From SFWF01 sp045638145 (lineage in GTDB: Bacteria; Bacillota; Clostridia; Oscillospirales; Acutalibacteraceae): 26,997 bases of DNA. A program made the position numbers and the translations under genes. Each line of letters begins with the position of its first letter. The first letter of the stretch is position 1. Under the pieces are notes generated by a model. That model saw nothing but the letters and a program-made list of their open reading frames with translations, was not told the origin of the DNA and ran no database searches. Positions 13,521 to 22,986 of this stretch are shown piece by piece. The stretch is taken from the NCBI GenBank assembly GCA_045638145.1, contig JAZUAU010000016.1, positions 1 through 26,997 on the forward strand, written 5' to 3'.

Positions 13521-15170
13521 GTGGCTTCATCACGGCTTCAAAAAGAGAATAACACTTCATTTCTCAAAAACGTTATGATGCTGATGGTGGCTCAGGTGCT
13601 GGTCAAGGTGCTGGGTCTTGTCTATCGCATACTCATTGTCGGTGCCGATGGCTTCGGTGACGTCGGAAACGGCTATTATGCGACAGGCTATCAAATATAT
13701 ATGGTGCTGCTTGCAGTATCCTCTATGGGAATTCCAAACGTCCTTTCAAAAATGGTGTCGGAGCGTGTGGCAAAGGAAGATTATATTGGCGCAAAGCGAA
13801 TTTTTAAGGCGTCGCTCGTCCTTTTCGTATCCTTCGGCGCAGTTCTCGGAGTGCTGCTTTTTGCATTTTCGGGAGTTATTGCAACCGAATTTTTAAAGGC
13901 TTCGGGTGTAAAATATACCCTTATGGTTTTAGCGCCTGCTATACCCCTCGTTTCGGCTTCTGCCGTGCTCCGAGGCTATTTTGCGGGTCTTGGCAGTATG
14001 AAAGCAAATTCAACATCGCAGGTAGTAGAGCAGTTTTTCAACTGTGTGCTGTCAGTAGGCTTCGTATATGCTTGCGTGGGACAAGATACAGCCGTTATGG
14101 CGGCGGCAGGAAACCTTTCGACAACCCTTGCCTGCCTTGTGTCGGTCGGTTATCTTGCCATTTATTATAAAACCCGACGAAAGGATATAAAGACACTCTG
14201 TGCAGAGCAAACCGCACCGAGTGAGAACGTCCCTGCGAAAAAACTCGTTTGGGTAATTCTTGCTGTTTCAATTCCTTTCAGCATAAGCTCTCTTATCTCA
14301 ACCGCAAACTCGGCTATTGATACCGTTACGGTCAGCCGCTGTATACAGAACGTTTTTGCTCCATTTATAAGCGATAGCAGAGAGCTTGAGCGAACGGCTA
14401 TGGAGCTTTACGGAAAGCTTCAAAAGGCAGAAACTATTACACACCTGCCAATGGCGGTGAGTTCCACCCTTTATGCCGCAATGGTGCCGGTAGTATCGGC
14501 GGCATTTGCCAAAGGTGACACTGTAGCGGCAAACCGAAAGATATCTTCTTCGGTATTTTTAAGTTCGATAGTTATCTGTCCCTGTATGGGCGGTCTTGTC
14601 GTTCTTGCAGACCCCATTCTCCGTATGCTTTATCCGAGCGTACCCGACGGCGCGCTTATTTTACAGCTGCTTGTTATAACCCTGCCCCTTTGCACACTTA
14701 CCTATATACTGAACGGCGTGCTTTACGGAGCCGGAAAGCTGAAGGTTCCTGCAATTGCTCTCGGCATCGGCGCTGCCATAAAGCTCGTTCTCAATATTGC
14801 CCTTATCAGCATACCGAGCCTTAACATTTACGGCGCGGTTATCAGCACCATTACCTATCAGACGGTAGTGTTTGTTATAGAAACGGTGGTAGTTTACCGC
14901 ACGATTAAAATAGAGCTCGACTTTAAAAAGTCCTTCTTAAAGCCGGCACTCTCCGCCCTCGTTATGAGTATTGCGGTATGGGGCGCATATCTGCTTCTCT
15001 CAAAATTCACGGGAAATACCGTTTCAACCGTTGTTTCGGTACTTGTCGGTGTTATCGTTTATGCCGCAGCCCTCTTCCTCTTTAAAACCTTTACAAAAGA
15101 GGATATTTTAGAGTTTCCGATGGGCGAAAAGCTTGCAAGGCTTCTCGGAAAGGTCGGGCTTGTAAAATGA
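13521..15170 (+). CDS. SpoVB/MurJ-like polysaccharide or lipid flippase (MOP superfamily)
   Basis: 549 aa of mostly hydrophobic sequence with about 14 predicted membrane segments. The start NTSFLKNVMMLMVAQVLVKVLGLVYR is typical of the Firmicutes 'putative polysaccharide biosynthesis protein' group (SpoVB, YtgP). These flip lipid-linked cell-wall or polysaccharide precursors across the membrane. YtgP is a MurJ-type lipid II flippase, while SpoVB acts in spore cortex formation; the sequence alone does not separate them. The start is GTG 13521 with AAAGGAGG 9 bases upstream. Its last codons overlap the next gene by ATGA, so the two are coupled. A loop at about residues 215-235 is hydrophilic, and segments 7-8 follow it. 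Confidence 0.88.
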   Translation: MASSRLQKENNTSFLKNVMMLMVAQVLVKVLGLVYRILIVGADGFGDVGNGYYATGYQIYMVLLAVSSMGIPNVLSKMVSERVAKEDYIGAKRIFKASLVLFVSFGAVLGVLLFAFSGVIATEFLKASGVKYTLMVLAPAIPLVSASAVLRGYFAGLGSMKANSTSQVVEQFFNCVLSVGFVYACVGQDTAVMAAAGNLSTTLACLVSVGYLAIYYKTRRKDIKTLCAEQTAPSENVPAKKLVWVILAVSIPFSISSLISTANSAIDTVTVSRCIQNVFAPFISDSRELERTAMELYGKLQKAETITHLPMAVSSTLYAAMVPVVSAAFAKGDTVAANRKISSSVFLSSIVICPCMGGLVVLADPILRMLYPSVPDGALILQLLVITLPLCTLTYILNGVLYGAGKLKVPAIALGIGAAIKLVLNIALISIPSLNIYGAVISTITYQTVVFVIETVVVYRTIKIELDFKKSFLKPALSALVMSIAVWGAYLLLSKFTGNTVSTVVSVLVGVIVYAAALFLFKTFTKEDILEFPMGEKLARLLGKVGLVK

Positions 15171-15814
15171 GAGATTATAAGGTAGTCCTTTTCGACCTTG
15201 ACGGTACTATATCCGACAGTGGCAGAGGCATTACAAACTCGGTAAAATATTCCCTTAAAAAGTTCGGTATGGAGGAAGAAAATTACGAAAAGCTGAAACG
15301 CTTTGTCGGACCTCCGCTCTATGCTTCTTATGAAAAATATTACGGCTTTTCTCACGATGAGGCTGTAAAAGCGGTAGAATATTACCGCGAGTATTATAAT
15401 GCAGGCGGAATATTTGAGCTTGAGCTTTATGACGGTGTTATAGACCTTTTAAAGTATCTTAAAGCCTTGGGCAAAAAGATAATTCTCGCTACCTCAAAGC
15501 CCGAAATCTATGCCGAAAAGATTGCAGAGCACTTTGGCTTTTTGGAGTATTTCGACAATATATCGGGAGCACTGCTTGACGGCAGCAGAATCGAAAAGGA
15601 TGACATTATCCGCTATGCCATTGACAGAGTAGGAGTAAGTGATATATCCGAGTGTATTATGATAGGGGACAGAAGCTACGATGTGCTCGGCGCCAAGGCT
15701 TTCAAAATGGACTCTATCGGTGTAACCTATGGCTACGGCACAAGAGAAGAACTCATTGACGCCGGCGCCACCTACATAGTCAACAGAGCAGAGGAAATAA
15801 AAAATATAATTTAA
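15167..15814 (+). CDS. HAD-superfamily phosphatase, phosphoglycolate-phosphatase-like
   Basis: 215 aa. HAD motif I is VLFDLDGTISDS (nucleophile Asp10, acid Asp12), motif II LATSKPE, motif III a Lys in the 140s region, and motif IV MIGDRSYDVLGAK. The cap region after motif I is the small helical type of the Gph/YjjG/PpaX group. Substrate could be phosphoglycolate, pyrophosphate or a nucleotide; I cannot tell which. The ATG overlaps the flippase TGA in an ATGA arrangement, and a terminator follows, so it ends the lepA-side operon. Confidence 0.88.
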   Translation: MRDYKVVLFDLDGTISDSGRGITNSVKYSLKKFGMEEENYEKLKRFVGPPLYASYEKYYGFSHDEAVKAVEYYREYYNAGGIFELELYDGVIDLLKYLKALGKKIILATSKPEIYAEKIAEHFGFLEYFDNISGALLDGSRIEKDDIIRYAIDRVGVSDISECIMIGDRSYDVLGAKAFKMDSIGVTYGYGTREELIDAGATYIVNRAEEIKNII

Positions 15815-15818
15815 AAAG

Positions 15819-15845
15819 CTGACTGATTTCAGTCAGTTTTATTAT
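15819..15845 (+). terminator. Intrinsic terminator after the HAD phosphatase gene
   Basis: CTGACTG (15819-15825) and CAGTCAG (15830-15836) around a four-base loop, followed by TTTTATTATT. Confidence 0.8.
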
Positions 15846-15850
15846 TACGC

Positions 15851-15876
15851 AAAAAGCCGAGGCGGCTGCCTCGGCT
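15851..15876 (-). terminator. Intrinsic terminator after the 58-aa gene
   Basis: On the - strand GCCGAGGC-AGC-CGCCTCGGC followed by TTTTT. Strong GC-rich stem directly past the TAG at 15884. Confidence 0.85.
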
Positions 15877-15883
15877 TCGGGTG

Positions 15884-16060
15884 CTATTTCATCATGGTCT
15901 GTATGCCCGAAACGAAATCTCCAACGGCCTTTACCGCCTGATGAGAGCCTTTCTGCATATTGTGACCCTTTTTCTTCATTACCATTTTTCCTGCCGTTAC
16001 TGCAACCGCGCCGATTGCCATTCCGGTCAAAGCACCCTTTGCAAATCCTTTTGCATTCAT
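15884..16060 (-). CDS. 58-aa glycine/alanine-rich small protein
   Basis: The frame encodes MNAKGFAKGALTGMAIGAVA, then VTAGKMVMKKKGHNMQKGSH and a C-terminal QAVKAVGDFVSGIQTMMK. A single hydrophobic, small-residue-rich segment (about residues 6-24, with GxxxG-like spacing) followed by a basic stretch suggests a short membrane-associated protein of the kind often found in Firmicutes. I do not recognise a family. GAGGGA about 12 bases before the ATG is a usable ribosome binding site, and a strong terminator follows at once, which supports a real transcription unit. It lies downstream of asnB in the same direction; a hairpin in the gap may limit read-through. Confidence 0.7.
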   Translation of the reverse strand: MNAKGFAKGALTGMAIGAVAVTAGKMVMKKKGHNMQKGSHQAVKAVGDFVSGIQTMMK

Positions 16061-16062
16061 AA

Positions 16063-16107
16063 TAAAAATCCCTCACTTTCCTTTACTATTGTTTACGGAA
16101 AGCGGGG
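16063..16107 (-). terminator. Probable terminator/attenuator hairpin between asnB and the 58-aa gene
   Basis: On the - strand CCCCGCTTTCC (about 16097-16107) pairs with GGAAAGTGAGGG (16070-16081) with one mismatch and a G-T pair, followed by ATTTTTATT. The right arm contains the GAGGG that serves the 58-aa gene, so the fold would both end asnB transcription and hide that ribosome binding site. Confidence 0.5.
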
Positions 16108-16130
16108 ATTTATTTTTGGAAAAATTAATT

Positions 16131-17951
16131 TTAGAAAAACTCTTTATACCAAACGAGGAAGGTATATACAGTCCATATCTTTCGGCTGTTATCTACTTTT
16201 CCTGCCTTGTGGCGGTCTAGCAGACGAACAAGCTCTTTTGTATTAAAGTACTTTTCTGCAGTGTCACTCTGGAAGGCTTCTTTTACGATCTTGTAATAGC
16301 CGTCTTCACGCAACCATACGCGAATCGGCACGGGGAATCCGAGCTTGTCCTTTCGTGCGGTGCGCTCGGGCAGGGTCTTCTCTGCGGCAAGACGAAGAGC
16401 AAGCTTTGTAGTCTTGGTGTTAACCCTGTGCTCCATAGGGATTCTCTCTGCAAGCTCGAGTACCTTTTTATCGAGGAAGGGGACACGAAGCTCAAGTGAG
16501 TTTGCCATACTCGTCTTGTCGGCTTTAAGAAGAATATCGCCCACAAGCCACATGTGAAGGTCGAGATATTGCATCTTTGTAACGGTGTCGTAGTTTTTTA
16601 CCTCATCATAATACTTTTTGCAGATTGCAGTGGGGTCTACGGCATTTTTTGCCACCTTTAAAAGACGATTTCTCTCTTTTTTAGAGAAGATATAAGCGTT
16701 TCCGATGAATCTCTCTTCAATAGTTTTACCGCGGCGGATAATATAGTTAATACCGTGCTTTTTGGGTAAAACAGAGGCAATTTTTGAGAAAAGTCTGCGA
16801 ATAGCGAAGGGCAGCTTATCATAAGCGGTAAGTGTTATAGGCTCCTGATAAATTCTGTAACCGCCGAAAAGCTCATCTGCGCCCTCTCCGCTCATTACAA
16901 CCTTAACGTGCGCTGCGGCAAGGCGCGACACAAAGTAAAGCGCAATAGCGGCAGGGTCGGCAAGCGGCTCGTCCATCTGATACTGAATTTTTGGGAAACT
17001 TTCCCAATATTCCTCGGGAGTTATCTCTTTTGCGATATTTTCAACATTAATAGTTTTTGCAAAATCCTTTGCATAATTAATTTCATTATATTGGTCATTT
17101 TTGGATTTAAAACCAACCGTAAAGGTCTTGTCAACATTTGCGGCTTCGGCAATATAGCTCGAGTCGATACCGCTTGAAAGGAATGAACCAACCTCAACAT
17201 CTGCAATTTTGTGAGCGGCAACCGATTCGCGGACAGCCGAATCTACAAGCTCTGCCCACTCTTCAAGAGTGCCTTCCTCTGCCTTGAAATCGGGGCGGAA
17301 ATAACGGGTTATCTTCATCTCGCCGCCCTTGTAGGTGAAATAATGACCGGGAGCAAGCTTGAAAACATTCTTGAAAAAGGTTTCTTCCACGGCTGAATAC
17401 TGGAAGGAGAGATAATGGGCAAGTGCTTCCTCATTCATTTGCTTTTTAAAATCGGGATGGGGCAAAAAGCCCTTGATTTCCGAGCCGAAAATGAATGAAC
17501 CGCCCATATTTGCATAGTAAAAAGGCTTAATCCCAAAAATGTCACGGCAGCCGAAAAGCGATCCGTCCTTTATATTGTGAATAACAAAGGCATACATTCC
17601 GCGGAGGCGCGCGGGTAATTTCTCGCCCCATTCCTCAAAGCCGTGAAGGAGCACTTCGGTATCGCTTCTCGTTTCAAATGTATGACCTGCGGCAACAAGC
17701 TCCTCGCGAAGCTCTAAAAAGTTATAAATCTCGCCGTTAAAGGTTATAACAAGGTTTTTATCCTCGTTATACATTGGCTGTGTGCCGCCTTCAAGGTCTA
17801 TGATAGAGAGCCTGCGAAAGCCGAGACAGGCGGCATCACCCACGTACATACCCTCGGAATCGGGGCCTCTGTGAATGATTTTGTTCATCATAGAATGAAG
17901 AACAGTACCGTCATCCTTTATATGATTTGTAAATCCGACAAATCCGCACAT
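16131..17951 (-). CDS. asnB: Asparagine synthetase (glutamine-hydrolysing)
   Basis: 606 aa. It makes asparagine from aspartate, glutamine and ATP. The N-terminal class II glutamine amidotransferase domain starts with catalytic Cys2 (MCGFVGF) and has RRLSIIDL and FNGEIYNF. The synthetase domain has the pyrophosphate loop SSGIDSS (259-265) and later GEGADELFGGY. The ATG at 17951 follows AGGAGA. It is 27 bases behind proA, so proB-proA-asnB form an amino-acid biosynthesis operon. AsnB homologues also amidate cell-wall peptides in some Gram-positives, but nothing nearby points to that. Confidence 0.95.
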   Translation of the reverse strand: MCGFVGFTNHIKDDGTVLHSMMNKIIHRGPDSEGMYVGDAACLGFRRLSIIDLEGGTQPMYNEDKNLVITFNGEIYNFLELREELVAAGHTFETRSDTEVLLHGFEEWGEKLPARLRGMYAFVIHNIKDGSLFGCRDIFGIKPFYYANMGGSFIFGSEIKGFLPHPDFKKQMNEEALAHYLSFQYSAVEETFFKNVFKLAPGHYFTYKGGEMKITRYFRPDFKAEEGTLEEWAELVDSAVRESVAAHKIADVEVGSFLSSGIDSSYIAEAANVDKTFTVGFKSKNDQYNEINYAKDFAKTINVENIAKEITPEEYWESFPKIQYQMDEPLADPAAIALYFVSRLAAAHVKVVMSGEGADELFGGYRIYQEPITLTAYDKLPFAIRRLFSKIASVLPKKHGINYIIRRGKTIEERFIGNAYIFSKKERNRLLKVAKNAVDPTAICKKYYDEVKNYDTVTKMQYLDLHMWLVGDILLKADKTSMANSLELRVPFLDKKVLELAERIPMEHRVNTKTTKLALRLAAEKTLPERTARKDKLGFPVPIRVWLREDGYYKIVKEAFQSDTAEKYFNTKELVRLLDRHKAGKVDNSRKIWTVYTFLVWYKEFF

Positions 17952-17978
17952 TAGAATTTATCTCCTAAAAAATTATTT

Positions 17979-19226
17979 TTATCTTATCTGACCGTTGCCG
18001 TCAATAATGTATTTATAAGAAGTAAGCTCACGAAGTCCCATAGGACCTCTGGCGTGAAGCTTTTGTGTGGAAATACCGATTTCTGCGCCAAAGCCAAACT
18101 CTCCGCCGTCGGTAAAACGGGTTGAAGCATTGACATAAACGGCGGCAGAATCAACCGCCCTTTTGAAATATTCGGCATTGTCAGCGTTTTCAGTTATAAT
18201 TACCTCGCTGTGATGGGTTGAATGTTTTGCGATATGCTCTACAGCCTCGAAAATATCCTTTACAACTTTTACCGAAATTTTATAATCTAAAAATTCTCGT
18301 GCAAAATCCTCGTCACAGGCAAGCCTTGCATAGGGGAGGATAGCACAGGTTTTCTCACAACCCACAATTTCCACGTTGCCGTCATTTTTGAGATTATCGC
18401 AAATAACGGGAAGTGCTGCCTCAGCAATAGTCTCGTGAACGAGAAGGCTCTCAAGTGCATTACACACGCTGGGGCGCTGAACCTTGCCGTTAAAGATTAT
18501 ATTTTTTGCCATTTCCAAATCGGCGCTCTCATCGACAAATGCGTGGCAGTTGCCGGTGCCCGTTTCAATTACGGGCACTGTGGAATTTTCTACCGCCGCC
18601 TTTATAAGACCGGCACCACCGCGAGGGATAAGCACGTCTATATAACCGTTAAGGGTCATAAGGTCGGTAGCCGACTGACGGGAGGTGTCCGTTACAAGCT
18701 GAATAGAGTCGGCTGGAAATCCTGCCGATTCTACTGCTGCTCTCATAATTTCGACGGTTTTAAGGTTGGAGTTTATTGCTTCCTTGCCACCACGAAGTAT
18801 TGCAGCAGAGCCTGATTTAAGTGCAATAGCCGCCGCATCACTCGTAACGTTGGGGCGAGCCTCGTAAATAATTCCGATAACACCGAAGGGCACAGAAATT
18901 TTTGTGATTTTAATGCCGTTCGGGCGGTCATAATGTTCTAATATTTTGCCCACCGGGTCGGGCAGAGAAATGAGAGCCTCCACACCGTCTGCCATAGCGA
19001 AAACACGGTCACGGTTTAGTGACAAACGGTCAAGCAGAGAATGGGAGAGCCCTGCCGTCTTGCCGTTTTCAAGGTCAATCGAGTTCGCCGCTATTATTTT
19101 GTCTGCACTTATTCGAAGGGCATCTGCAATAGCCTTTAAAGCCTTATCCTTTTGCTCGGTAGTAGCAAGGGCTAGCGCCTTTGCCGCCGCCTTTGCTCTT
19201 TGACCGAGAGAAATCAAACTGTTCAT
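17979..19226 (-). CDS. proA: Glutamate-5-semialdehyde dehydrogenase (gamma-glutamyl phosphate reductase)
   Basis: 415 aa, full family length. It is the NADPH-dependent second step of proline synthesis from glutamate. The aldehyde-dehydrogenase fold is recognisable by PFGVIGIIYEARPNVT, the IETGTGNCHAFVD block and the catalytic Cys255 in VQRPSVCNALE. The ATG at 19226 starts one base after the proB stop, so the two are almost certainly coupled. Confidence 0.96.
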   Translation of the reverse strand: MNSLISLGQRAKAAAKALALATTEQKDKALKAIADALRISADKIIAANSIDLENGKTAGLSHSLLDRLSLNRDRVFAMADGVEALISLPDPVGKILEHYDRPNGIKITKISVPFGVIGIIYEARPNVTSDAAAIALKSGSAAILRGGKEAINSNLKTVEIMRAAVESAGFPADSIQLVTDTSRQSATDLMTLNGYIDVLIPRGGAGLIKAAVENSTVPVIETGTGNCHAFVDESADLEMAKNIIFNGKVQRPSVCNALESLLVHETIAEAALPVICDNLKNDGNVEIVGCEKTCAILPYARLACDEDFAREFLDYKISVKVVKDIFEAVEHIAKHSTHHSEVIITENADNAEYFKRAVDSAAVYVNASTRFTDGGEFGFGAEIGISTQKLHARGPMGLRELTSYKYIIDGNGQIR

Positions 19227-19227
19227 T

Positions 19228-20010
19228 TTATTTTACCTTTATATGTGTGCCGACCGCATAACCGTCAAACACATCAAAAATCTTCTTCGGATTGTCGCCC
19301 GACATAATAATCGTTTCAATTCCGTGGCTTGCGGCATATTTTGCAGCCTCAAGCTTTGTTCTCATACCGCCCGTTCCCTTGTTAGAACCGCTACCGCCTG
19401 CCGATTCAATCATATCGTCGGTAATCTCAGTAAGGGTATGTATAAGACGGGCGTCGGGATTCTCTCTCGGGTTATCGTCGTAATATCCGTCAATGTCGGT
19501 AAGGATTATAAGTCCGTTTGCCTCAGTAAGTGCGGCAACTATGGCTGAAAGATTATCGTTATCACCAAACACGAGCTCTTCAACCGAAACCGAGTCGTTT
19601 TCGTTTACAATCGGCACTGCGCCAAAATCAAGCAGAGCATGGAAGGTGTTTATAATATTCTGCTTTCGGTCCTCGTGCTCGATAACATCGCGGTTTAAAA
19701 GTATCTGTGCCGTAACGTAACCGTATTCCGAAAAGGTGCGGTCGTAAAGGCTCATAAGGTCTGCCTGTCCGACAGCGGCTGCAGCCTGCTTGCCCTTTGT
19801 ATCGCGTGGTCGCTCGGCAAGTCGCAGACGGTTTACGCCAACAGCAACCGCACCCGAAGACACTAGAACAACCTCTATATCGCGGTTTTTAAGGTCGCTT
19901 ATAACACGGCAAAGCTGCTCAATCCTTCTAAGGTTTGGCTTTCCGTTTTCGTAGGTCAGGGTAGAAGAGCCAACCTTTATAACGATTCGCTTAAAATCTT
20001 TAAAATCCAT
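19228..20010 (-). CDS. proB: Glutamate 5-kinase, short form
   Basis: 260 aa. It phosphorylates glutamate, the first and usually proline-inhibited step of proline synthesis. Amino-acid-kinase motifs: RIVIKVGSSTLT at the N terminus, VSSGAVAVG, NENDSVS, and GTGGMRTKLEAAKYA near residue 215. The C-terminal PUA domain of the roughly 370-aa enzyme of E. coli is missing and the stop follows the kinase domain directly; such short forms are known in other Firmicutes. The ATG at 20010 follows GAGGTG. Promoter at 20041-20049. Confidence 0.95.
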   Translation of the reverse strand: MDFKDFKRIVIKVGSSTLTYENGKPNLRRIEQLCRVISDLKNRDIEVVLVSSGAVAVGVNRLRLAERPRDTKGKQAAAAVGQADLMSLYDRTFSEYGYVTAQILLNRDVIEHEDRKQNIINTFHALLDFGAVPIVNENDSVSVEELVFGDNDNLSAIVAALTEANGLIILTDIDGYYDDNPRENPDARLIHTLTEITDDMIESAGGSGSNKGTGGMRTKLEAAKYAASHGIETIIMSGDNPKKIFDVFDGYAVGTHIKVK

Positions 20011-20040
20011 AAAAACACCTCACGGCACTTGTTATCTTAT

Positions 20041-20049
20041 ATTATAGCA
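20041..20049 (-). promoter_or_regulatory. Extended -10 promoter of proB-proA-asnB
   Basis: On the - strand TGCTATAAT: a consensus -10 preceded by the TGn extension, about 30 bases before the proB start. No good -35 is seen at 17 bases (AGTGCA), consistent with an extended -10 type. Confidence 0.6.
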
Positions 20050-20120
20050 CAAAAATTAAATAATGCACTACTATTTTTTATAATTTACAAATTATACTTT
20101 ATTTTTCACCAATTATAAAG

Positions 20121-20126
20121 TATAAT
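20121..20126 (+). promoter_or_regulatory. -10 box of the probable secA promoter
   Basis: Consensus TATAAT in an AT-rich gap, 41 bases before the secA ATG. The -35 region is weak (TTTATT at 17 bases). Confidence 0.45.
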
Positions 20127-20167
20127 ATTACAAAGTGCAAACTAATTTTAATTTCCAGAGGTTCAAA

Positions 20168-22900
20168 ATGAGTTTATTTACAAAGCTTTTCGGCAATTAC
20201 AGCGAAAAGGAGATAAAAAGAATACTGCCCTTGCAGAAAAAGGTTTTGGAATTAGAGGACGCGTATCGTGCACTCTCGGATGAAGAACTGAAATCAAAGA
20301 CCGATGAATTTAAGATGCGTCTTGAGACGGGAGAGGACCTTGATTCCATCCTTCCCGAAGCATTTGCCGCCTGCCGCGAGGCGGGTGACCGCGTACTCGG
20401 TATGCGCCACTTTCCCGTACAGATTATCGGTGGTATCGTGCTTCATCAGGGCAGAATTAGTGAGATGAAAACTGGCGAAGGTAAAACCCTCGTTGCAACC
20501 CTTCCTGCCTACCTTAATGCCCTTACCGGCAAGGGTGTTCACATCGTTACAGTAAACGAATATCTTGCAAAGCGTGACTCGGAATGGATGGGCAAGCTTT
20601 ACCGCTTTATGGGTCTTTCTGTTGGACTTATCGTTCACGGTATGTCTAACGAAGAGAAAAAGGAAGCATACAACGCAGACATTACCTACTGCACCAATAA
20701 CGAGCTTGGCTTTGACTATTTGCGCGACAACATGGTTATCTACAAGGAAAACCGCGTGCAGAGAGGACACAATTTTGCCATTGTCGATGAGGTTGACTCT
20801 ATCCTTGTCGACGAAGCGAGAACACCTCTTATTATTTCGGGTCAGGGCGACAAATCAACCGACCTTTATATCCGTGCAAACCGCTTTGCAAAAGGACTTC
20901 GTTGTGTTAAGGTTACCGAAACCGATGACAAAATGTCGGATGAGGAGCAAAACTATGACGGCGACTATGTTGTTGATGAAAAGGCTCATACCTGCGTGCT
21001 GACCCCCTCAGGTGTTAAAAAGGCAGAGGAATATTTCGGTCTTGAAAACCTCAACGATGCCGAAAATATCACAATTTCTCACCACATTCAGCAGGCAATT
21101 CGCGCCCACGGTATTATGAAGCGCGATGTTGACTATGTTGTAAAAGACGGCGAGGTTATTATCGTTGATGAATTTACCGGCCGCCTTATGTTCGGTCGCC
21201 GCTATAACGAGGGTCTGCATCAGGCAATCGAGGCAAAAGAGGGAGTTCAGGTTGCCCACGAGTCGAAAACTCTTGCTTCCATTACCTTCCAGAACCTTTT
21301 CCGCCTTTACGGAAAGCTTTCGGGCATGACAGGTACTGCTATGACTGAGGAAGGCGAATTCAGAGAGATTTATCGTCTTGATGTTGTCGAGATTCCCACT
21401 AATAAAGAGGTTATCCGTGTTGACGAGCCCGACGTTGTCTACAAGACTGAAAAGGCAAAGTTCAAAGCTGTTATTGACCAGATTGAGGAGTGCAACAAAA
21501 TCGGTCAGCCGGTGCTTGTAGGTACCGTTACCATTGAGAAAAGTGAAGTCTTAAGCAATATGCTTAAGCGCCGTGGAATCGCCCACAACGTCCTCAATGC
21601 GAAGCACCACGAAAAGGAAGCCGAGATTGTAGCTCAGGCAGGTAAATTTGGCGCCGTTACAATCGCTACCAACATGGCAGGTCGAGGCACCGATATTATG
21701 CTTGGCGGTAATGCCGAGTATCTTGCAAAGAGCGAGCTTAAAAAGATGGGCTACAGCGACGAAATAATCGCCGAGGCAACAGGCTATGGCGACACCGACG
21801 ACGCGGATATTTTAAAGGCAAGAAAAGAATATGCCGATTTCTATTCCGATTTCAAGGAAGAGATTGCTCCCGAAGCCGACAGAGTCAGAGAGGCAGGCGG
21901 TCTTTTCATAATAGGTACAGAGCGCCACGAATCCCGCCGTATCGACAACCAGCTTCGTGGTCGTGCAGGCCGTCAGGGAGACCCCGGTCGCACCCGTTTC
22001 TACGTTTCTATGGAAGACGACCTTATGCGTCTTTTCGGCGGCGAGAGAATGGCGGCTATGATGAACGCCCTCAACGTCGATGAAAATATGCCTCTTCAGT
22101 ACGGTATGCTCTCAAAATCTATCGAGTCGGCCCAAGGCAAGATAGAGGGCAGAAACTTTGCAATCCGTAAGAGCGTGCTTGAGTATGACGACGTTATGAA
22201 CCGTCAGAGAGAGCTTATCTACGACCAGAGAAACAAGGTCCTTGACGGAGAGGACATTCAGGAAACCGTCAAGAAGATGATTTCAGACTTTATCGATACC
22301 GAGCTTAAGGAATTCCTTGACGGCGACACCCCAGACGATTGGAACTTCGATGGACTTCGCGAGTATTTCGGCGGCTGGCTTACAAATGAGTATGATTTAA
22401 GATATACCGTTGACGAGCTCAACAACCTTGAGTCAGAGGACGTTGCAAACACCCTCAAAGATAAGGCTCTCGCACTCTATGAGCAGAGAGAAAAGGAGCT
22501 TGGCAGTGAGATTATGCGTGAAATGGAGCGCGTAATGCTGCTGAAATCGGTCGACACCAACTGGATGGAGCATATTGATGCTATGGATCAGTTAAAGCAG
22601 GGAATAGGCCTTCGTTCCTACGGTCAGCACAACCCCGTTGTTGAGTACCGCAACGAGAGCTTTGATATGTTCTCGGCTATGACCGACGCTATCCGTGCAC
22701 AGACTGCAAAGCTTGTTCTCACCGTTCGTATCCGCAAGGATGAGGAGATTAAGCGTGAGAAGGTTGCGGAGGAAAATGAAACCTCGGGCGACGGCACTGT
22801 ATCAAGGACCGTTCGCGGTAAGGGTGTAGTTGCAAAGAACGCCTTTTGCCCCTGTGGAAGCGGTAAAAAGTATAAACGCTGCTGCGGAAAAGACGAGTAA
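20168..22900 (+). CDS. secA: Preprotein translocase ATPase SecA
   Basis: 910 aa from ATG 20168 (MSLFTKLFGNYSEKEI). The frame is open back to 20135, but the extra residues are not SecA-like and AGAGG lies just before 20168. It drives secretory proteins through SecYEG using ATP. Walker A MKTGEGKT (100-107), DEVD Walker B (207-210), the preprotein cross-linking domain, GTDIMLGGNAEY and GRAGRQGDPG in the second nucleotide-binding domain, a helical wing and scaffold, and the C-terminal zinc-binding CPCGSGKKYKRCC (894-906) for SecB or ribosome contact are all present. A terminator follows. A degenerate copy of its last bases lies 116 bases downstream. Confidence 0.97.
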   Translation: MSLFTKLFGNYSEKEIKRILPLQKKVLELEDAYRALSDEELKSKTDEFKMRLETGEDLDSILPEAFAACREAGDRVLGMRHFPVQIIGGIVLHQGRISEMKTGEGKTLVATLPAYLNALTGKGVHIVTVNEYLAKRDSEWMGKLYRFMGLSVGLIVHGMSNEEKKEAYNADITYCTNNELGFDYLRDNMVIYKENRVQRGHNFAIVDEVDSILVDEARTPLIISGQGDKSTDLYIRANRFAKGLRCVKVTETDDKMSDEEQNYDGDYVVDEKAHTCVLTPSGVKKAEEYFGLENLNDAENITISHHIQQAIRAHGIMKRDVDYVVKDGEVIIVDEFTGRLMFGRRYNEGLHQAIEAKEGVQVAHESKTLASITFQNLFRLYGKLSGMTGTAMTEEGEFREIYRLDVVEIPTNKEVIRVDEPDVVYKTEKAKFKAVIDQIEECNKIGQPVLVGTVTIEKSEVLSNMLKRRGIAHNVLNAKHHEKEAEIVAQAGKFGAVTIATNMAGRGTDIMLGGNAEYLAKSELKKMGYSDEIIAEATGYGDTDDADILKARKEYADFYSDFKEEIAPEADRVREAGGLFIIGTERHESRRIDNQLRGRAGRQGDPGRTRFYVSMEDDLMRLFGGERMAAMMNALNVDENMPLQYGMLSKSIESAQGKIEGRNFAIRKSVLEYDDVMNRQRELIYDQRNKVLDGEDIQETVKKMISDFIDTELKEFLDGDTPDDWNFDGLREYFGGWLTNEYDLRYTVDELNNLESEDVANTLKDKALALYEQREKELGSEIMREMERVMLLKSVDTNWMEHIDAMDQLKQGIGLRSYGQHNPVVEYRNESFDMFSAMTDAIRAQTAKLVLTVRIRKDEEIKREKVAEENETSGDGTVSRTVRGKGVVAKNAFCPCGSGKKYKRCCGKDE

Positions 22901-22928
22901 AAATCGCCGAATTTGGCGTGGAACGATA

Positions 22929-22954
22929 AAAAGACACCCACTCGGGTGTCTTTT
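22929..22954 (+). terminator. Intrinsic terminator of secA
   Basis: AAAAGACACCC and GGGTGTCTTTT around ACTC, with a T-run on the + strand; the A-run on the left allows function in both directions. Confidence 0.85.
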
Positions 22955-22986
22955 GTTATCTTGCCGCCTTTTCTCGCTCGAGGTAT

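Noticed and set aside
20135..20167. Upstream extension of SecA
   Set aside because: Extra residues are not SecA-like; AGAGG just before ATG 20168 marks the usual MSLFTK start.
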